From Primulina eburnea (lineage: Eukaryota > Streptophyta > Magnoliopsida > Lamiales > Gesneriaceae), in the NCBI RefSeq assembly GCF_022965805.1, contig NC_133102.1:9494885-9558884 (forward strand): 64,000 nt of DNA, written 5' to 3'. Below the pieces are notes generated by a model, which saw nothing but the letters and a program-made list of their open reading frames with translations, searched no databases and was not told the DNA's origin. Positions 11,198-23,851 of this stretch are shown piece after piece (positions within the stretch are counted from its first letter, which is position 1; every line of letters begins with the position of its first letter). A program made the position numbers and the translations under genes.

Positions 11198-11457
11198 ATA
11201 TTAAAATTATCACTAACAATAGATAAAAATAAGTTTTGATGTAAGAAAATCTCCGAATCCATCACCGTCTTGTCATATTAATATTTTTGAAATGAGTATG
11301 GGGCGAGGATGAAAAGTTGATCCCCGAAGTTTCGGGTTTGGGAATTCCTCGGACACGAAAAAGTGGTGATCGAGTCGGGTATGAGGGTGGAGATGAATTC
11401 GGGAACGGGGACGGGGACTGTAAACCCGCCCCCGCCCCGCTCCATTGCCATCTCTAA
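10955..11457. mobile_element. hAT-like non-autonomous element, target duplication TGTAGCCC
   Basis: Direct repeats TGTAGCCC lie at 10947-10954 and 11458-11465. The right end, TCCATTGCCATCTCTAA, is the complement of the common plant hAT terminus TTAGAGATGGCAATGGA. The left end (ACGGGTTTGGGG) has diverged or lost its tip. The interior holds CGGGG-rich arms around an (AAT)n core (11098-11200). RBR copy 2 has an empty-site-like sequence at 39119-39140. Confidence 0.6.
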
Positions 11458-11657
11458 TGTAGCCCAGTTTGTGTAGTGAAAGAAATTGGTGGCCTCGTGA
11501 AAGAATTTTGTTTCTCTTGAAATCCTCACAGTCCCCAGTTTGCTTTCACATATTAAAAACAAAGTTCGTTCATTCCGCATGAAAAATTTGAGGGATGAGA
11601 ATCAAATTATGTCATGGGATTTACAAACTTGGAGGAAATTTCGAGCTCATGATTGTT

Positions 11658-12100
11658 CACTAGAAAAAAAAAAATGAAACTAGCGACGATTAAATTAACG
11701 AGCTAAAACTCTTGTAGTTGGAAAATAGCAATGGTTTTTAAAAACTATCAATAATTTTGCTATGTTTTTTTAAAATCAATTAGCGACAATTTTTTATTTA
11801 AACTTTAGCAAAAACTATCGTAAATTAAAATTTCATAATATTAAATAAGAACATAATTAAGATATTTAAATAATGCCCGCTATTTTACAATAGTTTTTGT
11901 TATGATATTTAATTAACGTCCGCTACTTTGTGATAATTTTGACAAAAAAACGTCGATATTTGCTACAGTTTTGAATAAAATTAATTATCATTAATTAGCA
12001 ACGATATTTTTATTCAAATCGTAGCTATTTGCGAATGCCTTTTTAATTTTTTTATTCAAACCATGGCTATTTTGGAGAAGTTTTTACGTTAAATTAAAAT
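11658..12100. mobile_element. CACTA transposon remnant (one end)
   Basis: It begins CACTAGAAAAAAAAAAATG, close to the CACTACAAGAAAAA terminus of plant CACTA elements. Subterminal words of the GCGACGATT, AGCGACAATT and AGCAACGATA type follow, alternating in orientation. No matching right terminus was found before the copia LTR at 12536, so the end given is approximate and the element is broken. Confidence 0.5.
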
Positions 12101-12535
12101 TTTCAAAATATGAAATAATCATATAATTATATAATATAATTTTATTAAATATTAAATTACTATTTAATATTAATATATTATATTATTTTAAACAATAATT
12201 AATATCAATCATTATACATATAATTATATATAGCTTCCTACATATTGAATGTAAATTATATAATTATTATCAAATTAACATACATAAAGAAACACACTAC
12301 AACACATGCACTAATATAGTAGTTAGATCTAACATACAATTAAATAATACAATAAATTAAATAAACTAATATACGAAATTTTCATATCAAAATCCATTAG
12401 TTAACAATAAAACTATGTATATGAAATGCAAGTCCTCTACTGCATATATACGTGTAACATATAATTAGAAAATATATAAAATGCGCGCAGTTCTATACAA
12501 TATATGACAATAAATTAAATTTCTATAACATATAC
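12101..12535. other. AT-rich stretch without recognisable genes
   Basis: The sequence is very AT-rich with no supported ORF. It may be decayed interior of the CACTA remnant. Nothing else is recognised. Confidence 0.5.
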
Positions 12536-13346
12536 TGTTAAGATATTTCAAGTACCCTTAAATTTTGACGATTGACAAATAACAACATCGAGCTGTTTCA
12601 GGTCCACCCGCTTTAAATGTATTTAAGGTTTTAGACCGTTGGACTAGATCAAGACATTTAGAAAGTTCTCAAGAAGATCAAGCCGTTCAGGCTAAGAAGT
12701 CAAGACACATAAGTATCTGAACTTAAGCTCCAAAGTTATTATCTGCCAAAACTGATTGGCAGTACAAAGTATTGAAACATTTGAAAATAAAGTCACACTG
12801 CCGACAATCATAAAAGAGTTAAATCTGAAAGGATATTAAAGTCAAGGTTTTCTATTAGTTGCCTCATTTGCAAAGATTACACAGTATCATACAAACTTCT
12901 GAATGACAAAAAGTTACCTAACTAAGACATGGTGTGTCAATTTTATGGAAAGAAAATGACTTGAAGTCGCAAAAGCACAAGGAGCATTAATGAACATTTA
13001 ATGATATGAAAGTGACACGTCCATTCTGTCAGAAAACAATACAAATGATAATTGAAAATCATATCTGACCGTTGGAGCTTTCCGACTGTAAATATGTAAA
13101 TTTCAAAGATAAAGAACTCTCTTGATCAACCAGAACTAATCTTGAGTCAGCATATCTTAAAGATCTTGAGCGCACTTAATATTTTGATTTCTAGTTGCTC
13201 GTTCAAGGACACACTCATTAGAATAATACCAGATAATCAAGGATCAATCTGTGCTACACCAACGACTCAAGACTCCAAGTCTGACACTTGGATTTTGTGT
13301 TTTTTTGTTTGGTCAACCAAGGGTTCTTAAATATCTAGAATTGGAA

Positions 13347-16205
13347 TGAAACAACCATACTTCTAAATTCATTTATTTTGCACTATTTTTTTTTTTACAC
13401 CATACATAATTAATTCATCATAAATAAACTAGCTTAAGTAGTCAAATAAACAAAACTACATATCATCCATAATCATTCATGCGGAATAAATAAAATAAGC
13501 GATAAAAGTCTAAAATTTAACTCAATAAATTCTAGCATCCTAACAGTCTATAAATAAAAACGATAATTCTTAAATTCATCAAAAGTCTTTAAAATATGCG
13601 AAATTTCTAGGTCCTCGGGTATGCATTGCGCCTCTTGGTTGACTTGATAGTCCGCACCTCACGACTCAACATCATCATTACCTACAACTATTCAAACCTA
13701 GTGAGTCTAATGACTCAGCATGCTCCAACCTAATATAGCAAGTACGCAGATATAAACTCACATGCATAAAAATTACTTTTACTAAAATAGATTTTTTCAT
13801 GCAATCACGAAACCTTCAAAATATGCAACTTTTGAAATCATGCGTAGATATGAATATTTTCCATTTAAAATCATCATTTTTAGATGAAGTCCGATCCTCG
13901 AGAGTGACTACATTCATTCGATTGATCAATCTATAAATCATAATACTAGGCCGCTGGGTTCAACGTCTACTTCTTCGATGATCCCACCGACTATCATAAA
14001 GATAATTTCACCGTTCACTTTTTCAACATATCTATTATCATTGAGATTCCTGCCCCGTTTGGTTCACTCCCTTTTTATTGCAAGTTCACCGTTCTCGTTT
14101 TCAACATCAATCCACATTCCTCAAAATAATTTTCCTTTACTTTTTCATTTCATAAATCATTTTTGACTTTCCATATTCTTTAAATTTTCCAAAAACATGC
14201 TTTATATCATTAATATACGTCGAGATTGCTAAAAATATCAGATACGTGCCAATACATTAAAACTTATTAAAATGGCATATATCATCCATATACTTTAAAA
14301 CTTCTTAAAATAACATTTTAACAGGATTTTGAATTATTTTAGGAAGTTGCAAACCGCCCTTGACTTTCCTCAAACCGACCGCTCATGATTCAACATTATA
14401 TGTGCCCGGACGAATTTAAACTTTGACTCAAGGAGACGACTCGATTTTAAACTTTAAAAACACCAAACAATATCCAATAGCTTGCTGGAAATTCAATCTT
14501 AGGATCTACGTTTCAAAAACGACTCGATTTCCTTACCGATGACTCTTTATTTCCGTTTTCGCGTTTTTGGTTGAACAAAAGATCAAACTACTCTTCCGAC
14601 TCGAACCAGCTCAAGACCATACCTTTATTAACATACTAAGACATAATTAAGGATGTTGTAAGTTCCCAAGCCCAAGCCAAAACCGAAATTTGGATTAACC
14701 TTTTAACCTAGGCCCAATTCGTCTTTTTTTTAACAAGTTCGGGAAATTTATGACCCCGAACGGACCACGTACCGCTCGAAACTACCCAAAAACAGGCCCT
14801 AGATCCCTTCCTTAGACACTAAATAATACCATTATCAGGCCCTTTTGTACACAGAAAAGACGACTCACGCTCCAAACTCCTCGCAACAGCAGCCCGCCGA
14901 ATGGATCTTCTTGCGTAGCCGAGGTACAAACGCTCCAGCGGCTGTGGCTTCCCTTGCCTCGACTTTTGGCTCACACTATACCCTCACCAGGACCATAATT
15001 CACGTTCCTAGACCCTGGACCAGCCCTTAAACCAAACCCTTAGCCTATAGAACCGTGACACACCAAAACAGCCCCCACGAATGCAAGTATTGGAGTTTCA
15101 GTTCCAGCCCTAAAACAGCCCATCCAAGTCTTAGCCACACCCATCCTAGACCTTCCTAGGACCCTTACCCTTCCCTCAAACCATGGCTAGAGTCCCATGG
15201 AGCCCCCATGGTCGTAGGAACACCAAAGCCGCACCTTTCCCCTTCACGGACTGCACGCGTTTTGCGTGCAGGGCTGGACAACCCCTTGCGGCTTTCCGTT
15301 GTGACTTTTATCCCTTCAAAACTCCTCTTAAATGTCTAGACCAGCCCTTGAATACCTCGGTCTGCATCCTTCCTTAAACAATTCAATAAACATAAAAAAT
15401 CTTTTATGAAAACATGAGACAAACAAGTAGAAAACTTGAAACCATAATCCTTACAAGTTTTTGACACAAAAATCAGGTTCTTGCAATATTATGGATTGAA
15501 TGGTGCATCAAGAAGGGTTTTAAAACATGCCTTGATTGTTTATGTTTATTAATCACGAGCGACGGCGCGACAAGAGACGAACGAGATGTGAATTTCCTTC
15601 TTCCCTTGCTTCCTCTATGTCTTGGCCCCTTCCTAGGACTCTAGTGTGTGTGAGTGTGTGCTGCCAAGAGAAAGTGGCATGTGTTTTGGGGAGTGGTAGG
15701 GTAGGATTCTATTTAATTAGTTATTAGTGGGCTTGGTTTACTTAATGGGCCATAATTATTTAATTAAATCTTTTCTAATCTAGGCCCAATTAGAGAATTA
15801 ATTAATCCTACTAAAAGGTCCTATCAATATTTAAAATATTTGGTACTGCTCGTTTTTAATATCGCATGCCCGAAACTACTCATTTTCTTAATAAAAATTC
15901 ATTACCGATTAAATTCTTTTCTTACTATAAATAGGTTACCGTTTTCCTAATTTAGACGTATTAAAATATATAGTTTCTATTTCTAACTTTCTAAAAGTAG
16001 AAACCTTATCAAAGTTGTCCCTGGTTCTCTTGTCTTTGCCTGACATCGCGTATTCGACTACAGAAAGATCGCATTCATAACGTTCGATTAAATAATCATT
16101 AAACCATGCCCATACTTAAACATGCTTCTAGATCACTCATTTAAATAAGTTCACATAAATTTTCATCCATGTGTGTGTTTAGTGTGTAGGGTTTCGGGCG
16201 TTACA
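13347..16205 (-). repeat. Gypsy solo LTR inserted in the copia LTR
   Basis: On the minus strand it starts TGTAACGCCCGAAACCC, the classic opening of plant chromovirus LTRs, and ends TTTCA. The flanks TGGAA (13342-13346) and TGTAA (16206-16210) would be a 5-bp target duplication with one mismatch. Length is 2859 bp with no internal coding region, so it is probably a solo LTR left by recombination. Small ORFs inside are not convincing. A related fragment lies at 41640-42806. Confidence 0.65.
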
Positions 16206-16614
16206 TGTAAAGTGATCACTAAGAGTTTCAGTTAGACAGTGACAAGTCCTAATTGAAGTGGTTTGCTATAAGATATTGTAAAATCAAAATTTTTTAGTGA
16301 AAACCTTCATAAGTAGAGGAAGATGTGACGTAAGGGTTTTATATCTTAATATCAATAAAAATATTTTCGTTATTATATTATGCATTTACATTCCTACAAA
16401 GTTCATTTCAAGTTGTTTATTGTTAAATTGACAAGTATAATATATCACTAGTCAAACCAGATCATTTTCGCACTTACATTTTTTAGTAGCCCAACAAGTC
16501 TAACTGTTCAAGAATACTTATTAACATCATGAAAACTATTAAGAACGATTCAAAATAAAGAAACTAATAAAAGTGTTCATTCACCCTTTCTAAAAACATT
16601 TTTTCCCCAACAAG

Positions 16615-16626
16615 TGGTATCAGAGA
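16615..16626 (+). promoter_or_regulatory. Primer-binding site (initiator-Met tRNA type)
   Basis: TGGTATCAGAGA lies two bases after the LTR end and matches the plant copia primer site TGGTATCAGAGC at 11 of 12 bases. Confidence 0.8.
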
Positions 16627-16635
16627 AGATTTTTA

Positions 16636-18041
16636 TTGAACTATGATAATATACTTTCAAATGGAATCATTAAACAAAATTCCTATGTTTTCAAAAAAGA
16701 TTATGATGACTGGAAAATACATATGGAGTCACATCTAGCTTCTCAGGATGATGACATGTGGTGTGTCTTCACTGATGATCCAATGATGATACTCAAAGCA
16801 AATGCAGTCATTGCAGTATCTGATGGTGCTCCACAAATGGTCAAGAGGCATTGGTTGAAGCGGAAAGCTGATGACTAGAAGAAAACCATCCTTGACAACA
16901 TGGCCAAGGATATCTTGTACAAGAGTCTTGACAAGAACATGTTCAGCATGATCAAGAACTGTAACAACAACTAAGGAGATTTGGGAAAAGTTGACTCAAT
17001 TTTGCGAGGGAAATGACAAAACCAAGGAGAACAAACTGACTGCTACAATCTTGAAGTTCAATAATGCAAAGATAAAACCCGACGAGACTCTTAATGAGTT
17101 TGATGAACGATTTAACAATATCATTATTGAACTTACTTCTCTTGGTAAATAATTCTCTAATCGCGAGACTGAATTGAAGGTCATTGGCCACAGAATGTGG
17201 CATGAAGACCGTGGCTATGAGATAATCCAAATATCTCAACAAACTTGAGCTGCAAAATCTATTTGCTGACCTTAAAGCTTATGATTTTGAGATGGGGATC
17301 CGTACAGAAGAAGAACCATCTACTTCATAGCTAATAAAAGCTCTGACCACCACAACCTCAACTCCATTGCTAATGTAGAAGCCTCTAGCAGAAAATCTAT
17401 TTACCAGATAATCAATGAGATTATGTATTTATTTGTTAAAATTTTTGAAAAATTCATGAAGAAAAATCGATATAAATTTAATTCATATCGTAAAAAAGAA
17501 CAAGTTGATGACAATCAGACTTTTTGTAACCACAAAAAGCAAGATCATTTTATTGAAACCAACGAAGGACGACAAGTGATCTTTCAAAAAGGAGAGAGAT
17601 CAAATAGTACTTGTTGCTGAGGAGTCAAAGAACAAGTAGGCCGACTCTGACTTAGACCAATCCAGTTCAGAGGCCTTCTCAAGTGAAAGTTATGATGGGA
17701 AGGTCAAGTGTCTCATGGCAGATGTAGAGCTGGAGACTTCAAGAGGATCTTATCACCACACTGGATCAAATGGTTGATGAGTTTAAAAAACTCTCGAAAT
17801 CATTTGACGAAGCCAAAGCAGAAAGTAAAAAACTATCAGATAAGTCAACCAACTCTAGATATTTACAACGAAACGAAGTTGTTCCATGCCACTTTAAAAG
17901 AAAAAAAATAGTAAACACTTTTATTCAATCTTGGAACAATTTTTTTTTACTTCTTCGAGAAGATGCACGAGTTACAAAAACCAGCCGGTGACAAAACTGG
18001 GCTTGGGTATGGCAACAAAGAGTGTAGTACTTCTGAGATTT
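16636..18041 (+). pseudogene. Copia gag, degraded
   Basis: It starts in frame at 16636 and shows the UBN2-type gag opening (KKDYDDWKIHMESHLASQDD). The frame stops at 16876-16878, and recognisable gag continues in other frames with more stops and frameshifts. Later traces include LMADVEL-like and DEFKKLSKSFDEAKAESKKL segments, then GDKTGLGY near the end. Gag would form the retroelement particle; this copy cannot encode it. Confidence 0.75.
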
Positions 18042-19029
18042 AAAACTCAATTGTATTTAATTAGATAATGACAAATATAAAATGTTAAATTTTGTTAGGT
18101 TTAGCTTAATATATGAACATGATTAGCCAAATATAAATTTTGAGAACATGAGCAAGCATAGTGGTTTAGTATTTATTAATGAACCGGAAATTTCTATGTT
18201 CAACCAGACATGGATTAAATGCAGATAAAGTCAATTTGTTTACAAGGCTCGAACTGGTCTTGCAGAAAACTAAGTACAACTAGAAATTACTCGGTTGATA
18301 GGAAATCAAGTCGATACCACAATTGTAAACATGTTCAAAAGAGATACAGACTGAACATGAATGATGAACGGCTCAAACAACATTTAGTGAGAGAGAGAAC
18401 ATATCACAAAAACTCACCAGTTTATGCACAAGTTCGTACTCTTTTGGATATACACACGAACTTGGCAAGACATCACTTTCAAGTTCCAGGTACATGTCCC
18501 ATGTGCCAATCTTCTTTGACAAAAAGTCATGCCTTTTTTTCTGCCCGTTCAGTAGGCCAGTTTGGAAGAATTGTATCTTTTGGCCCTTTATTTGTTTGAG
18601 TATTGAGAGCTCCTTCTTAGATATCAATAATGGGATTGCATAGTCCTTTTCTCTGGATGAATATTTGAGTTTATTTTGTGATATATCTTGGGAGACATGG
18701 GGCGAGAAATGTAAAAGAAAACATGATCCTTCCTTGAATTTTCAACATGTGAATGTTAATTAGGTTTATTAATTCTCTCGTTAAGGAGTTTAAGGGTGCC
18801 AAATTAGTTCTCCAACTACAGAATTCTATCTTAGAAGATAGTCGGATTAATTGTTGGAGAAGCCTCCTTCGGGGCATTTTAGATTTGTTGAGGGCTGTTT
18901 TTTGATTGGGGTTTATTATTATATCATGGGATTGCTCTGTGCAGATTTTGGCTGCTAAAGATTGCCCTATTCACAATTTAGGCTCTATTTTTAGGGGTGG
19001 ACCCTGGGCCATTCTGCATGGGTTGTGGC
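18042..19029. other. Unassigned sequence between two copia elements
   Basis: No family is recognised. An open frame at 18219-18599 (126 codons) is not supported by any domain I can name. The 5-bp flank before the next element is GTGGC. Confidence 0.4.
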
Positions 19030-20127
19030 TGAAGGGAAATATAATTTTCATATTAAATTGATTTTCCTAATATTATCTTTTCCTTGTTGATTTGATTGAG
19101 TATAATATTTAATTGTGGTTTTGCTTTTCTAGATAATTATGTTAAGATTTTATTGTGATATAATATCTTCCTTAAATCTAATTTCATTCTTGATAAGATT
19201 GTGTGGAATATTGGGTTTGCCTTTTGTAGATATTATATTTATGATAATGATCTTGAAGATATGATATTATTGATTTAACTCTTGATTTCTTTACTTTGTA
19301 GATTTCCTTCTGAGATGAAGTGAATTATAAATAAGAGGGATGAAGATAAAAAATAAGAGAGAGAGTTTTAGTGGAGGATTTCACGTGTAGGATTTTCATG
19401 AAGGTGATTTTCTTGGGAGCTTAAAAGAAAGAATTTTCGTGGGAAAAATTCAGAGAGTTTGTGTGTAGAATTTTCGTGGAGACGGAGTGTTTTTCGTGGA
19501 ATGTTTTCGTGAAGAGTTTTCACGTGAGAAGATTTTCGTGGAGAGTTTTTAGTGAGAGTTTTTCTTGCGACTTTTCTGATTTATCATTCACGCACTTTTG
19601 CTCATCGTGGTGTGCTGAGAAAAAGTTCTCAAGGACGTTGACGTTTTGAAGAGTGATGGTTTACGTGTTGCCCTGAATGTTGCCAACATCTACAGACAAC
19701 ATTCGTAACGATGTTGGCTGGGGATCGTGTTTAGCTGCTCGTGTTTTTAGGGATCTCGTTTCTTTTGCTTTCTTGTTCACGATTTAATATTGTTGGTAGT
19801 TTTAGAAAGCTTTATTTTCTCAACTTGTTGAGAAAATTGATTTTTGTCATAATCACTAGTGATAGGTTTTTGTAATCGGTTTGATTTTCTAGTGATTAAT
19901 TTTTGCCATAAGGCACTGCACAAGTATCTATACATGTGCATATTTAATCTCGTCCATCTATTTATTTAAAGTCAATTTGTATTATAAAAGTTAATTTTTC
20001 GCTGCATGTTGTCCGAGTTGTTGTAACATCTGGAACAACATTTAATTCTGATAAAACACAAATTCTCTATTTAAATCCTATACTGTTTTATTATTTTGAG
20101 CATCTATCGGACAAAATAATTCTAACA
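19030..20127 (+). repeat. 5' LTR of the Sirevirus-like element
   Basis: 1098 bp, from TGAAGGGAAATATAA to TCTAACA. A TATA-like ATTATAAATAAG lies near 19324. The stretch 19385-19560 repeats TTTTCGTG-containing words. Its first roughly 715 bases match 34878-35590. Confidence 0.8.
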
Positions 20128-20129
20128 TG

Positions 20130-20141
20130 TGGTATCAGAGC
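20130..20141 (+). promoter_or_regulatory. Primer-binding site (initiator-Met tRNA type)
   Basis: TGGTATCAGAGC, an exact match to the usual plant copia primer site, two bases after the LTR end. Confidence 0.9.
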
Positions 20142-20201
20142 CAACTCTTGATATACTAAGTGCTGATTCTGGTTTTTATTTTGTTTTGACAGAAATATTT
20201 A

Positions 20202-21015
20202 ATGGACACATCACTTGCAAACGGAGCACTTCGACCACCAGCTCCTAAACCTCATGTCCAACAACAGTTTCGACAAAGGAATGAAGAAAAACGGTGGTTG
20301 CAAGTGAATCCTTTAGGTGTTACCCAAGGTGTTTCCATACCTGGCCGCAACATCTGCAAAAATTCAGTGTGTTTGAAATCCACAACTTCTGGAAATTCGA
20401 GTGGAGATGATGAATCAGAAGCTGATGATGAAGAGATGACTTTTGAGAGTGTTCAAAAGCTTTATGAAGAATTGTTTGAGGATTGGACCAAAAGAAACAA
20501 GCTTAACTACACTCTTGTAAAGGAAAACACTGATCTAAGAGTCGTGGTTGCCAAACTTGAAGTAATTCTGAGCACAAAGGACTTAGAACTGGGAAAGACC
20601 AAAGAAGAACTTCAAAATGCAATTGAAACATTGTCCAAGTTTAATTCGAGCACATCAAAGCTTGAATCCATACTCTCGATGGGAAGATATGACAAGAAGG
20701 GCTTAGGTTTCAAAGACGGTGTGTTTGAAATTGGTGAATGTTCCAAATCAACATTCTTTGTGAAAGGAAAAACTGATATATCTACACATTCACAACCCGA
20801 GCCATCAATCAAAAGTTCTCCACCAAGAAAACAACCTGCTGCACCCGTTCCTAGGAAAAGAAAACGCAGGTATGTATGTCATTACTGTTTTAAGCCATGA
20901 CATATCAGGCCATACTGTTTTAAACTCCGGGATGACTGCTTGAATCGAAAGTCGAGTCAAATGTTGCCCAGAATGTTGTCCAACACTTTCCAGAACATCT
21001 CCCACCATCGACCTA
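20202..21015 (+). pseudogene. Sirevirus gag, internally deleted and interrupted
   Basis: The open frame 20202-20900 starts MDTSLANGALRPP. At about residue 60 it passes straight to an acidic segment (DDESEADDEE) and a coiled-coil-like stretch (KTKEELQNAIETLSKF). The UBN2-type core expected between these parts is absent, suggesting an in-frame deletion. The zinc knuckle starts CHYCFKP, then a TGA at 20898-20900 replaces the expected Gly codon; HIRPYC continues in frame. The Athila insertion at 21016 separates gag from protease. Confidence 0.75.
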
Positions 21016-22423
21016 TGATCGAGCAAAACTTGCACAGTGAATAGTCCCAAAATTTATTTTATAATTGAAAGCTCGATTTAAATATCGCAAGTGCACGATA
21101 GTCAAGTTATAATAAACGTAAGTGAATACGAGTATCGATCCACAAGGACTGCGTTACAATATTTTTATTTTCAAGTAAAGTTCTTTAGCAACGATAGAAT
21201 GAGTTGATGATTGAACTAATGTAGAATAAACAAGTAAAATAATTAAAATGCAAAGGAAATGTGTTCAAGAACGCAATGATTAATTTGGATCAAATCAAAG
21301 GAGAAATGAATTTGTTGGGAAAATATCAGTTCACCTACCACTCGTGTTTAAATAATTACACTCGACTTTTACTCGTGCATTCGACGGAATTCCCTAGACT
21401 AATTAATATACTCTGTCGAGCTATATTAATACTAATCATAAACATGCAGTACTCAAGTGTCCTCAAGTATTTAACAGCTCAAGATTGCATTACTTCCTAT
21501 GGAATCCACGAGCTTTCATCCGGGTGAACTATCACTATCGACACGTACCCAATTCCGTATATCTACTAAAATTGTAAATCCGTGGTCTATACTATTTGAT
21601 CTTATTGTTAATTATTCTATCGAAATCATTAACAACATGAAATAATCAAAGGAAGTTAGCTAGACTTCGATTGAAATAAGAAAGAACAATAGCATAAACA
21701 AATCACTAATAACAACGTCGAGAAATAATGTTAAACAACGAGTACGGGGTAGGATCCCCTCCAATCCCAACAAATCTAGAGTTTAGCTACTAAAATTCAT
21801 AATAAAAACCAACAACAATCTAAGAATTAAAAACTGAATAATGAAAATACTAAAGATGACGATGGATGACGGCCACGACGCGTGGAAATCTCGAGGTCTT
21901 CGAAATCTCCTTTGCTCCTAGCCTTTTCTCCAAGAAAATATGATGAAAATAATGATATCAGCCTGCAAAACGGCGCCCCTCTCGTGTATTAGGTCTATGG
22001 TGTCGGATAGAGTCCATAAAAAGTGAAACAAATCTTTTCAAATCTCGTGCCTCGCTAGGGCGGTCAAAAGTGTCCGCCCTAGCGAGAGGTTCTAGCAGAA
22101 AATTCCTCGGCCATGTCCCTGGGTTCGCTGGGGCGGTCACTTTTGACCGCCCTAGCGAGATGCTTGCGCATCAACTCCTCGGCCAGACCAACATGCTCGC
22201 TGGGGCTGTCACTTTTGACCGCCCTAGCGAGTCCTTCTCGATGCTTTGGCAAATATTCTCCCACTTTTTGGTTCAATTCCTACAAAATAACCACCAACTA
22301 CACGAGATCAGTCATATGCTAAATAATGCTAGAAAAATGCTAAATTAAACTAAAACAAACAAATATGATGCATGAATGCGACTCAAAACCAACACTAAAA
22401 ACACGTAAAAACGAGTCCTATCA
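21016..22423 (-). repeat. 3' LTR of the Athila-type element (three palindromes)
   Basis: 1408 bp, TGATCGAGCAAAAC to TCCTATCA. It contains three 36-bp palindromes at 22051-22086, 22124-22159 and 22196-22231. It is 72 bp longer than its mate, equal to one palindrome period. Confidence 0.88.
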
Positions 22424-23851
22424 ACCCCTCATACTAACCTTTTGCTCGCCCTCGAGTAAAATAGGTTAAAGCACGAGATACTAAACAAACTCAACAACCA
22501 CAAAATTACTCAAACAAGAAATAACTAACACGAGTAAATGTCAATGGTGAGTTAACAACGTTTATGTTCATGCCTCAGTTTACTTTCCCATTACCAATCA
22601 AGTCAAATCGCAACCGAATACTCATTCTCATCTACACATAAATCTCGACACTAATTTGAACGTGTGTGTGTGTCATGATGGGTCTAGTCATTCGTATTTC
22701 AAATAGATCAATTATCAAATCATGCGAGTCACTCAATTAACACTTCAATACAAGTCTCACTAGCATGCATCCCCCTGTCCATTTATCACTAGCCATAAAT
22801 TGAACTTTATTCAACTTCTAAGTGCAGATAGGGTGTCGAAAAGAAGGAAAATAAGCTCAAGTGGCTAAAAGTTGGGAGTACACCGATCATTTTCATTGTG
22901 CAATCGTCAAGACTTTTCGTCTGACTTTCCTCGTCTCCTTACATCTCCAACTTTTAGCCTAGGAATAGAATTTCATTCCTTTTATTTCGGCTCCCTCTCA
23001 CCTTACATCTCCTTCTTTCTTCTCTTTTTTTTTTTTTTTTTAAATGCACAATTTTCACACATGTACTCCCTAGGCTAAGAATATAATACTTTGGATTACA
23101 GCTGGTTAGGAGTATGACATTTTAATTCAGTGCATTGGAAAGGAGGTAAATGTAAAGTTCAAGGCAAATCAAATTTTCTCATTCAAGGTCCCAATTAGCG
23201 ACTTATTTTCACGGGTTTACATGCTAAATCAACTCATAAATGGTGCCTTTCAAGTTAACCACACAAAACTTTCAAATTTCACCATTATTCCTACAAAATT
23301 CTAGTCCCCACACATGTGTGCTCAAAAAAAGTTCAAATTTTGTACCAAAATTCATGCTTTAACAATCAAGAGTACCATTCACGAAGTGACCCAATCAATA
23401 CTTTTGTAAACTATCAATTCAAATCATCATTGGCTCATAAACTATGTTTTCTCACCATAAACGACACCAAACAAAAGAAATGCAACGAAACTAAACCAAT
23501 TAACTAAACAACCAAAACAATAACCAATTAACTAAACGGCCAAGACAATCTACCCCCCTCATACTAGAGTTGTGCAATGCCCTCAGTGCACAAAACGAAA
23601 CAAACACTAAAAACCAAAAAAAAAAAAACTCATGAATGCAAATGCAATGACAGAATAAATAAAAAGAAAGGGGAAACAGTAAACTCCCCTGGTCAGAAAT
23701 CATCCTCCTCGTCATGCTCAGGCGGTGCAACTCCCTCGTCAGCTGCTGGGGGTATAGGATAATGGTACTGAAACTGGAAGGGTGGCGGGTATGCGGGTGC
23801 AGGTGGCCGTCCGGACGTGTCGATGCCCAAATGAGTGGAGATCCCCTGCAC
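22424..23851 (-). other. Athila 3' non-coding region with two polypurine-tract-like sites
   Basis: On the minus strand, GTATGAGGGGT (22424-22434) touches the LTR and is the expected polypurine tract. A near copy, TAGTATGAGGGGGGTA (about 23551-23566), lies 1.1 kb upstream. Between them there is no supported gene; small T-rich runs occur near 23023-23041 and 23619. Confidence 0.6.

Larger units (their letters stand above)
12536..18041 (+). mobile_element. Truncated Sirevirus-like copia element (5' LTR and gag only)
   Basis: The 5' LTR runs 12536-13346 and 16206-16612 (1218 bp once the inserted solo LTR is removed), starts TGTTAAG and ends CCCCAACA. A Met-tRNA-type primer site (TGGTATCAGAG) follows at 16615. 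A broken gag lies at 16636-18041. The sequence then changes abruptly and no protease, integrase, RT or 3' LTR follows, so only the 5' half survives here. Confidence 0.75.

Noticed and set aside
14845..15727. Short ORFs within 13347-16205
   Set aside because: Located inside a solo LTR, with unbiased composition and no domains.
18219..18599. 126-codon ORF with CPMCQSS
   Set aside because: No recognisable family, no homologous neighbour, and situated between decayed TEs. Left as unassigned sequence.
20130..20141. tRNA gene
   Set aside because: The sequence is only the 12-base tRNA-complementary primer site. No cloverleaf surrounds it.
21261..21527. 88-codon ORF repeated in both Athila LTRs
   Set aside because: It lies in the LTR on the strand opposite to the element, has no domain, and is repeated simply because LTRs are duplicated.
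22070..22348. MicroRNA precursor from LTR hairpins
   Set aside because: The stems are only 16 bp with 4-base loops, too short for a plant pri-miRNA. Small RNAs may still map there.
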